Counted from the stretch's first letter, positions 15,516 through 24,954 are shown. The stretch is 64,000 bases of DNA from Clostridium carboxidivorans P7 (GCF_001038625.1 NZ_CP011803.1:1364001-1428000), one strand, 5' to 3'. The notes: generated by a model not told the origin, from the sequence alone. Program-made: numbers and translations.

Positions 15516-15800
15516 TTATACTTCCGTATACTTATTTAGATCACTTTTACCTACACGAAGGTCACCAAATTGAGGAACTATTCTTTTAAAGTGTTCAGTA
15601 TTATTATGATTTTTAATTGCTTCTTCATCTCTCCAGTCTTCTACGAAGGTAAGAATCAAAGGATTATTTATGTCTTCAAATAGATGATAAGCTATGCAGC
15701 CATCTTCTTTTCTGGTTTTTTCTATTAGTTCTTTTGTTATTTTTAAGAATTCATCTCTTTTTCCATCTTTTAATGTGTTTTTAGATATTATTCTTATCAT
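15516..15800 (-). CDS. putative quinol monooxygenase (ABM superfamily)
   Basis: A 94-residue alpha+beta barrel protein of the antibiotic-biosynthesis-monooxygenase family, as in YgiN-like quinol monooxygenases. Visible features are MIRIISKNTLKDGKRDEFL, then ARKEDGC-like TRKEDGCIAYHLFED and LTFVEDWRDEEAIKNHNNTEHFK. These small cofactor-free proteins act as dimers. A GAGATGG ribosome site precedes the ATG. A perfect 21-bp inverted repeat lies 46 bp upstream and may regulate it. Confidence 0.87.
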   Translation of the reverse strand: MIRIISKNTLKDGKRDEFLKITKELIEKTRKEDGCIAYHLFEDINNPLILTFVEDWRDEEAIKNHNNTEHFKRIVPQFGDLRVGKSDLNKYTEV

Positions 15801-15846
15801 AATTTGTCACCATCTCTTTCAATAAAATTAATAATTTAATAATACT

Positions 15847-15894
15847 ACATTGATTGTTAATTTTAAACTTAATTTTAAAATTAACAATCAATGT
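15847..15894. repeat. perfect 21-bp inverted repeat, 6-nt loop
   Basis: Arms 15847-15867 and 15874-15894 are exact complements (outer part ACATTGATTGTTAATTTT). It lies in front of the divergent monooxygenase and YkvA-like genes. No T-tract, so more likely an operator or hairpin leader than a terminator. Confidence 0.65.
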
Positions 15895-16000
15895 GCAAAC
15901 AGAACTTTATAATTCACTAGGATTAAGGTATAATTAACATCTAAACAGCTAAATGCATATATAAAGGCTATTAAATATGCACAAAATTTTGAGGTGTTTT

Positions 16001-16411
16001 ATGAATAATGGATTAAAAACTTGTTTTTTAAATGTTAAACAAAAGGCTAAAAAAATCAAGAAAGAGATTGGGGCGTTATATTTAGCATATAAACGTGATG
16101 ATGTACCCTTTTATGCAAAATTAGTCTCAATACTGGTAGTAGGATACGCTCTAAGCCCTATTGATTTAATACCTGATTTTATACCTATACTTGGATATGT
16201 TGATGATTTGATTTTAATACCACTTGGAATTATGTTTGCTGTAAAGCTCATACCAACACATATTATGAATGAATGTAGACAACAATCAGAAAATGTTTTT
16301 AAAAAGGGAAAACCTAAGAATTGGATTGTTGGAGGCATTATAATATGTATTTGGGTCATTATAATTGCTTATATTTTGCTAAAGTTTATTAGAGTAAAAA
16401 TTAATGTATAA
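16001..16411 (+). CDS. YkvA family (DUF1232) membrane protein
   Basis: A 136-residue protein with the DUF1232 signature YALSPIDLIPDFIPILGYVDD (first 20 residues decisive) in the middle, inside two hydrophobic segments. A C-terminal transmembrane helix (WIVGGIIICIWVIIIAYILL) follows a basic linker. The start at 16001 follows GAGGTG; an upstream ATG at 15977 lacks a ribosome site. The family has no firm function. Confidence 0.88.
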   Translation: MNNGLKTCFLNVKQKAKKIKKEIGALYLAYKRDDVPFYAKLVSILVVGYALSPIDLIPDFIPILGYVDDLILIPLGIMFAVKLIPTHIMNECRQQSENVFKKGKPKNWIVGGIIICIWVIIIAYILLKFIRVKINV

Positions 16412-16521
16412 AGTTTACATTAATAATTGGAGTAAAAGTATGTTGTATTTAGACATAAAAGTTTTTATATGGTATAATTTTTATGGTTTTACAATATCTA
16501 TAACAAATTAGGAGGATAAAC

Positions 16522-17004
16522 ATGCTTTCAAAACGTAAAAGAACATTAATTGCTGCTGTAGCTATGGTAGTTAGTTTGCTTGTAGGATGTAGCAATGATG
16601 TTGCAGATAAGGTTTATGATGACAATTCTAAAATATGTAAAGAATATGATACTTTTGGTATGGATAACAGTAATGAAAAGGTAGAACAAGGTTTATATAA
16701 AGCAAACTTAAAAATTAGTGGCGACACAACAATTTGGGAATATAAAAGTGATAAAGATTTTGATTTGAAAGTTCCATATAATTTGTCTGTAAAAAGTGGT
16801 AAGGGAAAAATTGTTTTAATATCTCCAGATAATAAGGTTACCACTCTAGTAGAAAAAAGTAGTAAAGCAGATAATGGAGGAAAAGAATCTATGATGTTGT
16901 CAATTAAAAAGGGTAATAATCGTATAAAATTAGTAGGTTACAAAAAAGCAGATATGAATGTTGAAATACATCTAGATAAAGGTAATTTTAAAACAAATTC
17001 TTAG
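16522..17004 (+). CDS. lipoprotein of unknown function
   Basis: A 160-residue secreted lipoprotein. A lysine/arginine-rich start and hydrophobic core end in the lipobox LLVGC (Cys at about residue 23), so it should be anchored outside the membrane. The mature part is Lys/Asp/Asn-rich, with beta-type strands (WEYKSDKDFDLKVPYNLSVKSGKGKIVLISPDN). It resembles small clostridial beta-sandwich lipoproteins, but I recognise no named domain. Ribosome site AGGAGG, own terminator downstream. Confidence 0.85.
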   Translation: MLSKRKRTLIAAVAMVVSLLVGCSNDVADKVYDDNSKICKEYDTFGMDNSNEKVEQGLYKANLKISGDTTIWEYKSDKDFDLKVPYNLSVKSGKGKIVLISPDNKVTTLVEKSSKADNGGKESMMLSIKKGNNRIKLVGYKKADMNVEIHLDKGNFKTNS

Positions 17005-17034
17005 CGAAACATTAAATAGCAAATATACATATTA

Positions 17035-17082
17035 AAAACAATAAGTATCTAAATTTTTAATTTGATGCTTATTGTTTTTTTA
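17035..17082 (+). terminator. rho-independent terminator after lipoprotein gene
   Basis: AAAACAATAAG / CTTATTGTTTT stem followed by TTTTTT. Confidence 0.8.
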
Positions 17083-17130
17083 GACATAAGGCAATTTGAA
17101 ATAGGGTTAGTCAAATGGGAAGAACATAAA

Positions 17131-17790
17131 TTAGTTTTTTGCTATTTTATTAAGTAGTTTCATATTTATTATTTTATATCCATTCGTTGTTTTTTTGAGT
17201 ATACCTGATTTGCAAAAATCAGCAATAACATATAATAAATGACGATAACTTACTCCCAAATATTCACACACTTCAGAATGTTTTTCAACATATAATCCAT
17301 TACTATTTGTTAGTAGAATGAAAGAAGCTAATCTATTTTTTAGAGGATATGCTTGATTTTGCGTATAATTCGTTGTATTTTCAATAGCTTTTTTACTAAG
17401 AAAAAAACAAAGATACTTTAAGAAAACTTTATCATCTAAAAGTAATTTGCTGCACTTTGATATATCAAAGGAAAAACAAATACAGTTACATAAAGCTTGC
17501 ACTTCATTAGTGCATTGTTGAGCTTTGATTAATTCCATTTCTCCAATAAAACAGGGTGCTTTTAAAAAGTTTATAAGAGATACTTTACCATTTTTATGGG
17601 TTAGATAAAGCTTGGCATTTCCTTTTATCATGTAAAATAAATAAGAAGGCAAACTGTCTTCTTTGTAAATGAAATCTCCATCATCAAATTCTACTAAACT
17701 TAAAAAAGGAAGTATATTTAAAGAAAAATATTGCTGTATAGGATATTCTTTAAGATATGACATTAATAAGTTTCTATCATGATATTTCAT
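17131..17790 (-). CDS. Crp/Fnr family (YeiL-like) transcriptional regulator
   Basis: A 219-residue regulator with an N-terminal cyclic-nucleotide-binding-like beta barrel (DGDFIYKEDSLPSYLFYMIKG, then CFIGEMELIK) and a C-terminal winged helix with HSEVCEYLGVSYRHLLYVIADFCKSG as DNA reader. The Cys-rich CNCICFSFDISKC segment could sense redox, as proposed for YeiL of E. coli, which has the same length. No cAMP-binding Arg-Ser pair is seen. Divergent from the methyltransferase gene, about 110 bp apart. Confidence 0.85.
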   Translation of the reverse strand: MKYHDRNLLMSYLKEYPIQQYFSLNILPFLSLVEFDDGDFIYKEDSLPSYLFYMIKGNAKLYLTHKNGKVSLINFLKAPCFIGEMELIKAQQCTNEVQALCNCICFSFDISKCSKLLLDDKVFLKYLCFFLSKKAIENTTNYTQNQAYPLKNRLASFILLTNSNGLYVEKHSEVCEYLGVSYRHLLYVIADFCKSGILKKTTNGYKIINMKLLNKIAKN

Positions 17791-17897
17791 TTTCTTATAC
17801 CTCCATTAAAAAACAGTATGATATTTCTCATATTATTGTACCGAAATTGATGGTATACTTCAATTAATTTGCTAGAAAAATTAGGAGGAATAATGAA

Positions 17898-18527
17898 ATG
17901 AAACAAAAAGTATATTGGAATAATGTTGCTTATAAAAAAGAGTTTACAACACCATTTCATTTTGAAGCTTTTGAAAAAGTTGTTGGAAAGGATGCTTTTA
18001 TTTTAGATATTGGTTGTGGTTATGGTAGAACATTACAACAATTATATAAGCATGGCTATAGTAATTTAGTAGGTATTGATTTTTCTGAAAAAATGATTGA
18101 ACGTGGGAAAAATCAATATCCATATTTAGACTTAAGAGTTAAAAATAAAAAAGAAATTGAATTTGAAGATAACAGTTGCGATGCTGTTATACTGTTTGCA
18201 GTCTTAACTTGTATTATTGATGATAAAGAACAATTGGATTTGATAAAAGAAATAAAGAGAATTTTAAAGCCAAATGGAGTTATTTATATAAATGATTTTT
18301 TACTTAATTCAGATGAACGTAATTTGAAAAGATATAAAGAATTTGAAAACAAATACGGAAAATATGGAGTATTTGAATTACCAGAAGGAGCTGTTGTTAG
18401 GCATCATAGTATTAAATGGATTAAAGAACTATGTGATTTTTTTGAGTATATAGCTTTAGAACAAGTTACATATACGACTATGAATGGAAACAAGTCTAAT
18501 GGATTTTATTTTTTAGGACGAAAATAA
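17898..18527 (+). CDS. class I SAM-dependent methyltransferase
   Basis: A 209-residue Rossmann-fold methyltransferase. Motif I is FILDIGCGYGRTLQQLY, motif II GIDFSEKMIERG and motif III about DNSCDAVILFAVLTCI. The methyl acceptor is unknown. The start at 17898 follows AGGAGG. Divergent from the YeiL-like regulator, which may control it (inference). Confidence 0.9.
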   Translation: MKQKVYWNNVAYKKEFTTPFHFEAFEKVVGKDAFILDIGCGYGRTLQQLYKHGYSNLVGIDFSEKMIERGKNQYPYLDLRVKNKKEIEFEDNSCDAVILFAVLTCIIDDKEQLDLIKEIKRILKPNGVIYINDFLLNSDERNLKRYKEFENKYGKYGVFELPEGAVVRHHSIKWIKELCDFFEYIALEQVTYTTMNGNKSNGFYFLGRK

Positions 18528-18677
18528 GTAATGAATTAGAGTTGAGTAAATTAGAATTACTAGAAAAAGTATAAAATTATGATTTCAATATTTACAAAAA
18601 TATGATTGAAGTAATATTATATATCTAATGGACAAAATTTTAGATGTAGAATTTAAAGATTATAAGTAATATTTATA

Positions 18678-18706
18678 CAAATTATTAAAATTATTAAAAT
18701 TATTAA
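18678..18706. repeat. short direct repeat (AAATTATTA units)
   Basis: Three to four tandem AAATTATTA-type units in the 200-bp gap between the methyltransferase and the phosphodiesterase genes. Simple AT repeat; nothing else in the gap apart from the GGAG ribosome site. Confidence 0.5.
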
Positions 18707-18728
18707 AGAAATATATGGAGTTGATAAG

Positions 18729-19634
18729 GTGAAAAGAAAATTTTGTAAGATTTGCTTTGTTTTTGTAAGTATAATATTAATTGCTTCAATTTGTATTAGT
18801 GAACATAAAAAAAGTTTACCAAACAATATTAATCAAGCTATTTTACTTAAGAACTCATCTAATAAATTTAAAGGTGAAAAAAGTTATTTAAATAATAACA
18901 CATTAGAAGTGCAAAATGTAAAAGTAATTGCCCATAGAGGACAGTGTTCTGGAGAACCAGAAAATTCTTTAAAAGCAATTCAAAGTTCAATAAAATATAA
19001 AGTGAATTATGCAGAAATTGATGTTCAAGAAACTGAGGATGGAGTAGTAGTATTGATGCATGACAGAAATCTTAAGAGACTTACTGGTTTAAATAAAAAT
19101 GTGGATCAATTAACTTTTAATGAAATTGAAAAATTAAATATAGAGTCACCTTCTCACAAAAAAGATGTAGAAAGGATTCCAACGTTAGATGAAGTGATAA
19201 AAAAATGTAATGGAAAATTAGATTTAATAATAGAGATAAAGCCTTATGGGAATACTGAAGATCTTACTAATAAAGTAGTTAAAATTATTGATGACAATAA
19301 TTATGTTAGTCAATGTAAAGTTCATTCAGTAAATTATACAATTTTACTAGATGTAAAAAAGTTAAATCATAATATACAAACAGGTTACATAATTAGTAGA
19401 CCTATGAATAATTTAAGTTTATTAAATGTAAATTTTTATAGCATACAGGAAAATGCTATAAATGAAAAAATGGTACGTGATATTCACAAGGTAAATAAAG
19501 AAATATATGCATGGACTGTTGATAGGAAAGTAGATATGAATAATATGATAAAGTTAAATGTTGATGGAATTATATCAGATAAACCTCAGATGTTATTAAA
19601 TATTAAAAAGGAGAATAAAATCTTTAAATTATAA
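18729..19634 (+). CDS. secreted glycerophosphodiester phosphodiesterase
   Basis: A 301-residue GDPD-family enzyme that hydrolyses glycerophosphodiesters to glycerol-3-phosphate and an alcohol. The N-terminal hydrophobic segment FCKICFVFVSIILIASICIS is a signal peptide or anchor. The catalytic pair is in IAHRGQCSGEPENS (His69, Arg70), followed by YAEIDVQETEDGVVVLMHD (metal ligands and second His), LDLIIEIKPYG and the C-terminal VYAWTVD-like IYAWTVDR. GTG start behind GGAG. Confidence 0.92.
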   Translation: MKRKFCKICFVFVSIILIASICISEHKKSLPNNINQAILLKNSSNKFKGEKSYLNNNTLEVQNVKVIAHRGQCSGEPENSLKAIQSSIKYKVNYAEIDVQETEDGVVVLMHDRNLKRLTGLNKNVDQLTFNEIEKLNIESPSHKKDVERIPTLDEVIKKCNGKLDLIIEIKPYGNTEDLTNKVVKIIDDNNYVSQCKVHSVNYTILLDVKKLNHNIQTGYIISRPMNNLSLLNVNFYSIQENAINEKMVRDIHKVNKEIYAWTVDRKVDMNNMIKLNVDGIISDKPQMLLNIKKENKIFKL

Positions 19635-19674
19635 ATTAAAAATGTTGTCTGATTAAAATTGAAACTTTAAAAAG

Positions 19675-20088
19675 TTATTTTATTTTATCAATAGATATAT
19701 TAAGGCGATAATTTCCAAAGTCTAAAATTTTATTTAATAAGCACATAAGATTTTCTTCATTAGTCACATTTGCCTTTATTAAATAACAGCCATCTCCACT
19801 TATCCTGTGGCATTCAACTATTGCTTTATTACTTTTAACAAATTGTATAAAAGCAGGATGGTTAGAGGTTTTCATAAAAACAGTTATATATGCACTTAGA
19901 CTTTTACCAAGCTTGGAGTTATTTGAAATTATAGTATATTTTTCAATAACTCCACTTTGTTCCATTTTTTTAATTCTGTTTGCTACTGCCTGTCCTGTTA
20001 AATGAACTAATTCTCCAATTTCACGCCATTGGAGCCTAGAATTCTCCTTTAATAAGTTTAAAATTTTTATATCTGTTTGATCAAGCAT
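19675..20088 (-). CDS. Lrp/AsnC family transcriptional regulator
   Basis: A 137-residue regulator: helix-turn-helix (LLKENSRLQWREIGELVHLTGQAVANRIKKMEQSG) and the RAM domain with VECHRISGDGCYLIKANV. I start at the ATG at 20088 because AAAGGAAG sits 8 nt upstream; the longer upstream frame has no support. Divergent from the metal-dependent hydrolase gene 106 bp away, its probable target. Confidence 0.9.
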   Translation of the reverse strand: MLDQTDIKILNLLKENSRLQWREIGELVHLTGQAVANRIKKMEQSGVIEKYTIISNNSKLGKSLSAYITVFMKTSNHPAFIQFVKSNKAIVECHRISGDGCYLIKANVTNEENLMCLLNKILDFGNYRLNISIDKIK

Positions 20089-20194
20089 AATTATAAACTT
20101 CCTTTCATGGTGTAACTGAAAACATACAACTACTTTCTCCAAGTAAAAGCAGTATGACATATAATTAATATATCATATAAAAGGAGGAAAAACT

Positions 20195-20950
20195 ATGAAA
20201 ATTCAGCTTATACGTCATGCAACCATAAGGTTAACTATAAATAATAAGGTGATTTTAGTTGACCCGGTGCTTAGTAAAAAAGGAACAATGGATTGTATTC
20301 CTAATGTTTCAAATAAAAATAAAAACCCTTTGGTGGAATTACCAATTGATGTTAATACTATTACAAAGACTGATGCAGTTCTTTTAACTCATATGCATAG
20401 TGATCATTTTGATGAAACTGCAGCAAGGTTAATACCTAAAGATATACCTATATTTTGTCAAGCCGAAGATGAGATGAAGGTGAAAGAAAAAGGATTTCGA
20501 TGTATTAATGCAATTGAAAAAGTTTGCTCTTGGAATGATATAACTTTTAACAGAGTAGGTGGACAACATGGTAAGGGTGAAACTGCAAAAGAAATGGGAA
20601 CAGTTTCAGGATATGTTATTAAGACTAAAAATGAACCTTCTTTATATATAACAGGTGATACAATATGGTGTTCAGAGGTAGAACAAGCATTAGAAGCTTA
20701 TGTACCTGAAGTAATTATTAGTTTTGCAGGGGCTGCTCAGCTGACAGAGGGAGGTATTCCTATTACTATGGACAAAGAAGATATACTTAATATTTGTAAT
20801 AAGGCACCAAATTCCAAAATGATAGTTGTTCATATGGAAGCTTGGAATCACTGCGGACTTACGAGAAAAAAATTAAGAAATTTTTTAAAGGATAATTCAC
20901 TTTTGACACAAGTATTTGTTCCAGAAAACGGAGATTATATAGAGTATTGA
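20195..20950 (+). CDS. UlaG-like metallo-beta-lactamase-fold hydrolase
   Basis: A 251-residue MBL-fold protein. The HxHxDH motif is visible at His66, His68, Asp70 and His71 (THMHSDHFDET), with TGDTIWC as the second metal motif and a C-terminal VVHMEAWNHC. The N-terminus resembles UlaG (lactonase) and metal-dependent hydrolases annotated in clostridia as YtkL/YqjP-like. Substrate unknown. GGAGG ribosome site. Divergent from an Lrp-type regulator. Confidence 0.88.
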   Translation: MKIQLIRHATIRLTINNKVILVDPVLSKKGTMDCIPNVSNKNKNPLVELPIDVNTITKTDAVLLTHMHSDHFDETAARLIPKDIPIFCQAEDEMKVKEKGFRCINAIEKVCSWNDITFNRVGGQHGKGETAKEMGTVSGYVIKTKNEPSLYITGDTIWCSEVEQALEAYVPEVIISFAGAAQLTEGGIPITMDKEDILNICNKAPNSKMIVVHMEAWNHCGLTRKKLRNFLKDNSLLTQVFVPENGDYIEY

Positions 20951-20971
20951 TGTGTTTTGAAAAGTTTTAAA

Positions 20972-21011
20972 TTTATAGGCAGTAAATTAAACATTATTTA
21001 CTGCCTATAAA
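20972..21011. terminator. 16-bp perfect hairpin after MBL hydrolase gene
   Basis: TTTATAGGCAGTAAAT and its exact complement around an 8-nt loop; no strong T-tract follows, so termination is likely but not certain. Confidence 0.6.
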
Positions 21012-21207
21012 TAATGTTATGTGGAAAGATATTATTTTATTTTTTTGTGTAGACAATTAATTGTTTGTCCATAGAACTTATTTCCTCTATGGATGCATTC
21101 CCTTCTTTTGTAATAGAAGCCTGTAATTGTTTTTTATTATAAATTATGATATAATTTTTTTAAGATGACTGGTCAAAATAAAATAAATGTACATTAGGAG
21201 GAATTAT

Positions 21208-21870
21208 ATGCCTAAAGTTGGAATGGAGCCCATAAGAAAAAGTCAAATAATTAATTCAACATTAGAGTGTATTTGTATGGTAGGAATAGAAAAAATGTCA
21301 CTAGACATGGTGGCAAAAGAAGCTAATTGCTCAAAGGGGGTTATCAGCTACTATTTTAAAAGCAAAGATACTCTTATTCTTGAAGCTTTTAGAGCATTTT
21401 TAAGTTACTATAATACAAAGATAAATAGTGAAGTTAGGGAGGATATGAAACCTTTTGAGATTCTTCAAATAGTTCAAAAGAATGCTCTGCCGGAGTACTA
21501 CAATATTGATAAGGAAGCTGAACCTAAAATAAATGTGTCTGAAATTCGTGGAGTAGAAGCAATGAATATACCTCCAGCTAAAAAAGCTAAATTGTTTGTA
21601 AGCTTCTTTTCAAGAGCAATGCTGGATACAAATTTGCAGGCAGTTTTGCAAGAGGTATATAAAGGTGATTATAAGGGTATTTTATCAATTATTTCTTATG
21701 GAAATGAGATTGGTATTTTTAAAGAAACAGATGCAAGCAAATCTGCTTATGCAGTAATGGCATTGTACATAGGAATAAGTATGCTTAGAGTAGTTGGTTT
21801 TAAACCAGAGGAAGTTAATGATGATGTTGATGTATTTTGGAGTGTTGTAAATAGTATGTTTGGTAAATGA
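21208..21870 (+). CDS. TetR/AcrR family regulator, BetI-like
   Basis: A 220-residue regulator. The N-terminal KVGMEPIRKSQIINSTLECI with VAKEANCSKGVISYYFKSKD is the TetR helix-turn-helix and closely follows the BetI pattern (PKVGMEPIRR). The C-terminal ligand-binding helices follow. AGGAGG lies 6 nt before the ATG chosen at 21208. The next two genes, iron-sulfur flavoprotein and QueG-like reductase, are co-directional and closely spaced, so they may form its regulon; the ligand is unknown. Confidence 0.88.
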   Translation: MPKVGMEPIRKSQIINSTLECICMVGIEKMSLDMVAKEANCSKGVISYYFKSKDTLILEAFRAFLSYYNTKINSEVREDMKPFEILQIVQKNALPEYYNIDKEAEPKINVSEIRGVEAMNIPPAKKAKLFVSFFSRAMLDTNLQAVLQEVYKGDYKGILSIISYGNEIGIFKETDASKSAYAVMALYIGISMLRVVGFKPEEVNDDVDVFWSVVNSMFGK

Positions 21871-21889
21871 TAAAGGGGGATTATTATTT

Positions 21890-22867
21890 ATGTGTAAATA
21901 TCTTATTCATTATTTTTCAGGAACAGGAAATACTTATCACATGGTTAAGACAATAGAAAGCCAATTAATAAGTAGGGGCTTTGAAGTAGGTTTACTAAAT
22001 ATTGAAAAAGATAAAATTAGAAAATTAAGTGATTATGAATTTCATATATTTTGTTTTCCTGTTTATGGCTTTGGAACTCCTTCAATTATGTTAAAATACA
22101 TTTTAAAACTTAAAGCTTCTGTTGAATGTAAGGCGGCTGTTTTGTGCACATCTGCTGGAGCTGAAGGACAATCCTTAAGTCATGTCAAATATATACTAGA
22201 TAAAAGAGGATTTAGAGTATTTCTTACTGATATGGTTATTTATACTTATAATTTCACTCAAATTTTAAGTCCTCAAAGTAAAGAAGTAGAAGAAAAAGTG
22301 TTTAAACATGCAGAGATTAGAATAATGGAAATAACAAAAAGAATAATTAATAATGAAGAAAGTTTTAAGAAACTAAACACTATAGCATTAGCGGTGAGCT
22401 GGGCTGTTTTTATTATGTTTATTAATTTAGGAAGAAGGATTTTGGGAAAAACGTTTATAGCAGATGACACATGTATTGGATGTGGTAGATGTGAAAAAGT
22501 TTGTCCGGCAAAAGTAATAAGTATGCACAATGGAAAACCTAAGTGGAGCAGCAATTGTGAAAGCTGCCAAAGATGCATCAATACATGTCCACAAAAATCA
22601 ATCCAATTGTCCGTAATAAAGTTGACTATCTTTCTAATTTCAGAATTGGCACCAATCTTAATAATAATGGATATAAATAAATATATGCATCATTTATCTA
22701 TATTAGTAAATATAATTTTATACTTTGTAATGTTTGCAGTAGGTACTTTTATAGCAAATCTATTAATTTCTATAATGGAAAGGTTATGTATATTTAAAAA
22801 AATACTTAATATCAGTTATACTAAAGGTTATAGAAGAAATACAGCAAAGGGGTTTAATATTAAGTAA
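21890..22867 (+). CDS. EFR1-type ferrodoxin (flavodoxin plus 2[4Fe-4S])
   Basis: A 325-residue fusion of a flavodoxin fold (residues 1-160; HYFSGTGNTYHMVKTIES and FPVYGFGTPS) and a bacterial-type ferredoxin: CIGCGRCEKVCP and CESCQRCINTCP. A C-terminal hydrophobic region of two helices follows (LTIFLISELAPILIIM; SILVNIILYFVMFAVG), so it is likely membrane-bound. The start is placed at 21890; the stop of the preceding regulator gene is 20 bp away. Confidence 0.87.
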   Translation: MCKYLIHYFSGTGNTYHMVKTIESQLISRGFEVGLLNIEKDKIRKLSDYEFHIFCFPVYGFGTPSIMLKYILKLKASVECKAAVLCTSAGAEGQSLSHVKYILDKRGFRVFLTDMVIYTYNFTQILSPQSKEVEEKVFKHAEIRIMEITKRIINNEESFKKLNTIALAVSWAVFIMFINLGRRILGKTFIADDTCIGCGRCEKVCPAKVISMHNGKPKWSSNCESCQRCINTCPQKSIQLSVIKLTIFLISELAPILIIMDINKYMHHLSILVNIILYFVMFAVGTFIANLLISIMERLCIFKKILNISYTKGYRRNTAKGFNIK

Positions 22868-22909
22868 TATTTTACTATAAATAATTAAAAAAGATAAGGG
22901 GATGTTTTT

Positions 22910-23617
22910 ATGCTTGAAGAAAATATAAAAAAAATATTAAACAATTTTATGATTGATTATTATGGAGTTGCAGATATAAGTGAATATGAAAGTGAAATTG
23001 TTAAATATGGTGGAGAGCTTGTAGCCGGTTATCCAAGAGCTATTTCAATGGGAATTGTGTTTCCTTCTACTATTGTTGATCATTTAAATGATTCTAATAA
23101 CATCGTAAAAATAGAATATGATCACTGTTATGAAGTTATAAATAACAGGTTGGATAATATAGCTTCAGTAATAAGCTCATATATAAATAAAGAAGGGTAT
23201 AGAGCACTTCCAATATCTGCAGCAGAAAGAGTAAATAGTGATTATATAAATGCATCATTTTCACACAAGCTTGCAGCAAGGTTAGCTGGACACGGATGGA
23301 TAGGCAAGAATTGTTTGTTAATAACTCCTGACCATGGCCCAAGGGTAAGATGGATAAGTGTGTTAACAGATGCACCTTTGAATATTACGGGTAAAAAAAT
23401 GGAACAAAAATGTGGAAGCTGTATGGCTTGTGTGGAAATATGTCCAACTAAGTCACTACATGGTAGAAATTACAAAGAAGGTGAAGAACGAGAAGAGAGA
23501 TTTGATGTAAAAAAATGTGATAGATATTTTAATGAAATGAAAAATAATGAAGAAGTACCTGTATGTGGTATGTGTTTGTATGTATGTCCTTATGGAAGAA
23601 AAAAGATTCATTCATAA
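22910..23617 (+). CDS. epoxyqueuosine reductase-like iron-sulfur protein
   Basis: A 235-residue protein resembling the QueG family and related small reductases: a corrinoid-binding-type fold start (MIDYYGVADISEYE) and LAGHGWIGKNCLLITP. A C-terminal ferredoxin-like domain has CGSCMACVEICPTKS and CGMCLYVCPYG. QueG proper has about 370 residues, so this is a shorter clostridial paralogue and the substrate may differ. It lies 42 bp after the EFR1-type gene, in the same direction. Confidence 0.82.
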   Translation: MLEENIKKILNNFMIDYYGVADISEYESEIVKYGGELVAGYPRAISMGIVFPSTIVDHLNDSNNIVKIEYDHCYEVINNRLDNIASVISSYINKEGYRALPISAAERVNSDYINASFSHKLAARLAGHGWIGKNCLLITPDHGPRVRWISVLTDAPLNITGKKMEQKCGSCMACVEICPTKSLHGRNYKEGEEREERFDVKKCDRYFNEMKNNEEVPVCGMCLYVCPYGRKKIHS

Positions 23618-24087
23618 AATGTTAAAAAAATATACATAAACAATCAACAAAAATTACACAAAGATGTAACAATTGAGATATATAATAATAATTGTACTAG
23701 ATGAACAAAACATAATAAAGTTTAATATAATAAGTCCCCCTTATTATAGATAAATTTTGTTTAAATAAGCACTGGTGAACAACACTGGTGCTCATTTATT
23801 TTAAAACTAAGTTTTCATTTCTACGTTCTTATCACAAATATCATATTAATGTTAATTTATTCAACAGTATTTTTATTATAATAATGGTACTATTTTTGGA
23901 AAATAATATAATTGCAGATAAAGATGTGGAAATATTGTGAAAAATGAAGAATTTTTAAAAAAGTATAGTATTATATATATTAAATATTATTAACTCAACT
24001 TTAGCACATACAAAATTTTTACTTAATATTTTTAAATTGAAAAATGAAATATTATTTATAATACAAAAGTTACAAGGAGTGATTATC
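23618..24087. other. intergenic region, no gene seen
   Basis: A 470-bp AT-rich gap. It holds one hairpin at 23765-23803 and an AATAAG-CCCC-CTTATT-type minor hairpin before it. The rest is promoter/leader sequence for larC, with a GGAGTG ribosome site at the end. No convincing open frame. Confidence 0.6.
23765..23803 (+). terminator. hairpin with T-rich tail after QueG-like gene
   Basis: GCACTGGTG and CACTGGTGC form a stem with two G-U pairs around AACAA, flanked by AAATAA/TCATTTATTTT. Confidence 0.6.
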
Positions 24088-24954
24088 ATGAAAATATTAT
24101 ATTATGATTGTTTTTGCGGCATAAGTGGTGATATGAATTTAGCAGCATTATTAGATTTAGGAATTCCTAAAGAATATTTAATAGAAGAACTTTTAAAGCT
24201 TAATTTAGATTCAGAGTATGAAATAAAAATTAAAAATGATGCAAAGCTAGGAATAACAGGAACTAGGGTAGATGTTATAATAAATTCACAATCAATTAAT
24301 AAAGCAGAAGTTTTACATGACCATAATGGTGATCATCATGTTCATGATCATATTCACCACAGCAGTGAAGAACATCATGCACATGAGCACTGCAATCATG
24401 TACATATTAGCAGCAGCACTCATGAGCATCATCATAGAAATTTAAAAGACATAGAAAATATAATAAATTCAAGTGATTTAAAAGATAATATTAAGAAACT
24501 AAGCTTAAATATGTTTATGAAGGTAGCAGAAGCAGAGAGTAAAGTTCATGGAAAAGCTTTATACGAAGTGCATTTTCATGAAGTAGGAGCTATTGATTCT
24601 ATCATAGATATAGTAGGAGCAGCTATTTGTTTAGATTATTTACAAGTTGATAAAATCATTGCATCTCCAGTTCAATTAGGAGGCGGGTTTGTTAAATGTG
24701 CTCATGGTATTATACCAATACCTGCACCAGCAACTGTTGAAATATTAAAAGATATACCAATTAACATTGGAAGAGTGTCTTTTGAAACAACTACACCTAC
24801 AGGGGCAGCTATATTGGCAGCTAATGTTGAAAAGTTTACTGAAAAAATAGGCTTTTCAATAAAAAAAGTAGGGTATGGAATTGGTCATAGAGATTTAGAA
24901 ATCCCAAATGTTTTAAGAGTTTACTTAGGGGAAAAAGATAATTTTGAAGAATAG
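24088..24954 (+). CDS. larC: LarC1: nickel-pincer cofactor biosynthesis protein, N-terminal part only
   Basis: A 288-residue LarC homologue. It starts YYDCFCGISGDMNLAALLDL and has a strongly His/Asp/Glu-rich insert at residues 77-116, expected for a nickel-binding loop. Conserved blocks KVHGKALYEVHFHEVGAID-like, PAPATVEILKDIP and TPTGAAIL follow. LarC inserts nickel into the pyridinium bis-thiocarboxylate cofactor using CTP. It ends where the C-terminal LarC2 domain (about 130 residues) should begin, and no frame continues it downstream, so only LarC1 is present here. larE follows. The start at 24088 is supported by GGAGTG. Confidence 0.9.
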   Translation: MKILYYDCFCGISGDMNLAALLDLGIPKEYLIEELLKLNLDSEYEIKIKNDAKLGITGTRVDVIINSQSINKAEVLHDHNGDHHVHDHIHHSSEEHHAHEHCNHVHISSSTHEHHHRNLKDIENIINSSDLKDNIKKLSLNMFMKVAEAESKVHGKALYEVHFHEVGAIDSIIDIVGAAICLDYLQVDKIIASPVQLGGGFVKCAHGIIPIPAPATVEILKDIPINIGRVSFETTTPTGAAILAANVEKFTEKIGFSIKKVGYGIGHRDLEIPNVLRVYLGEKDNFEE

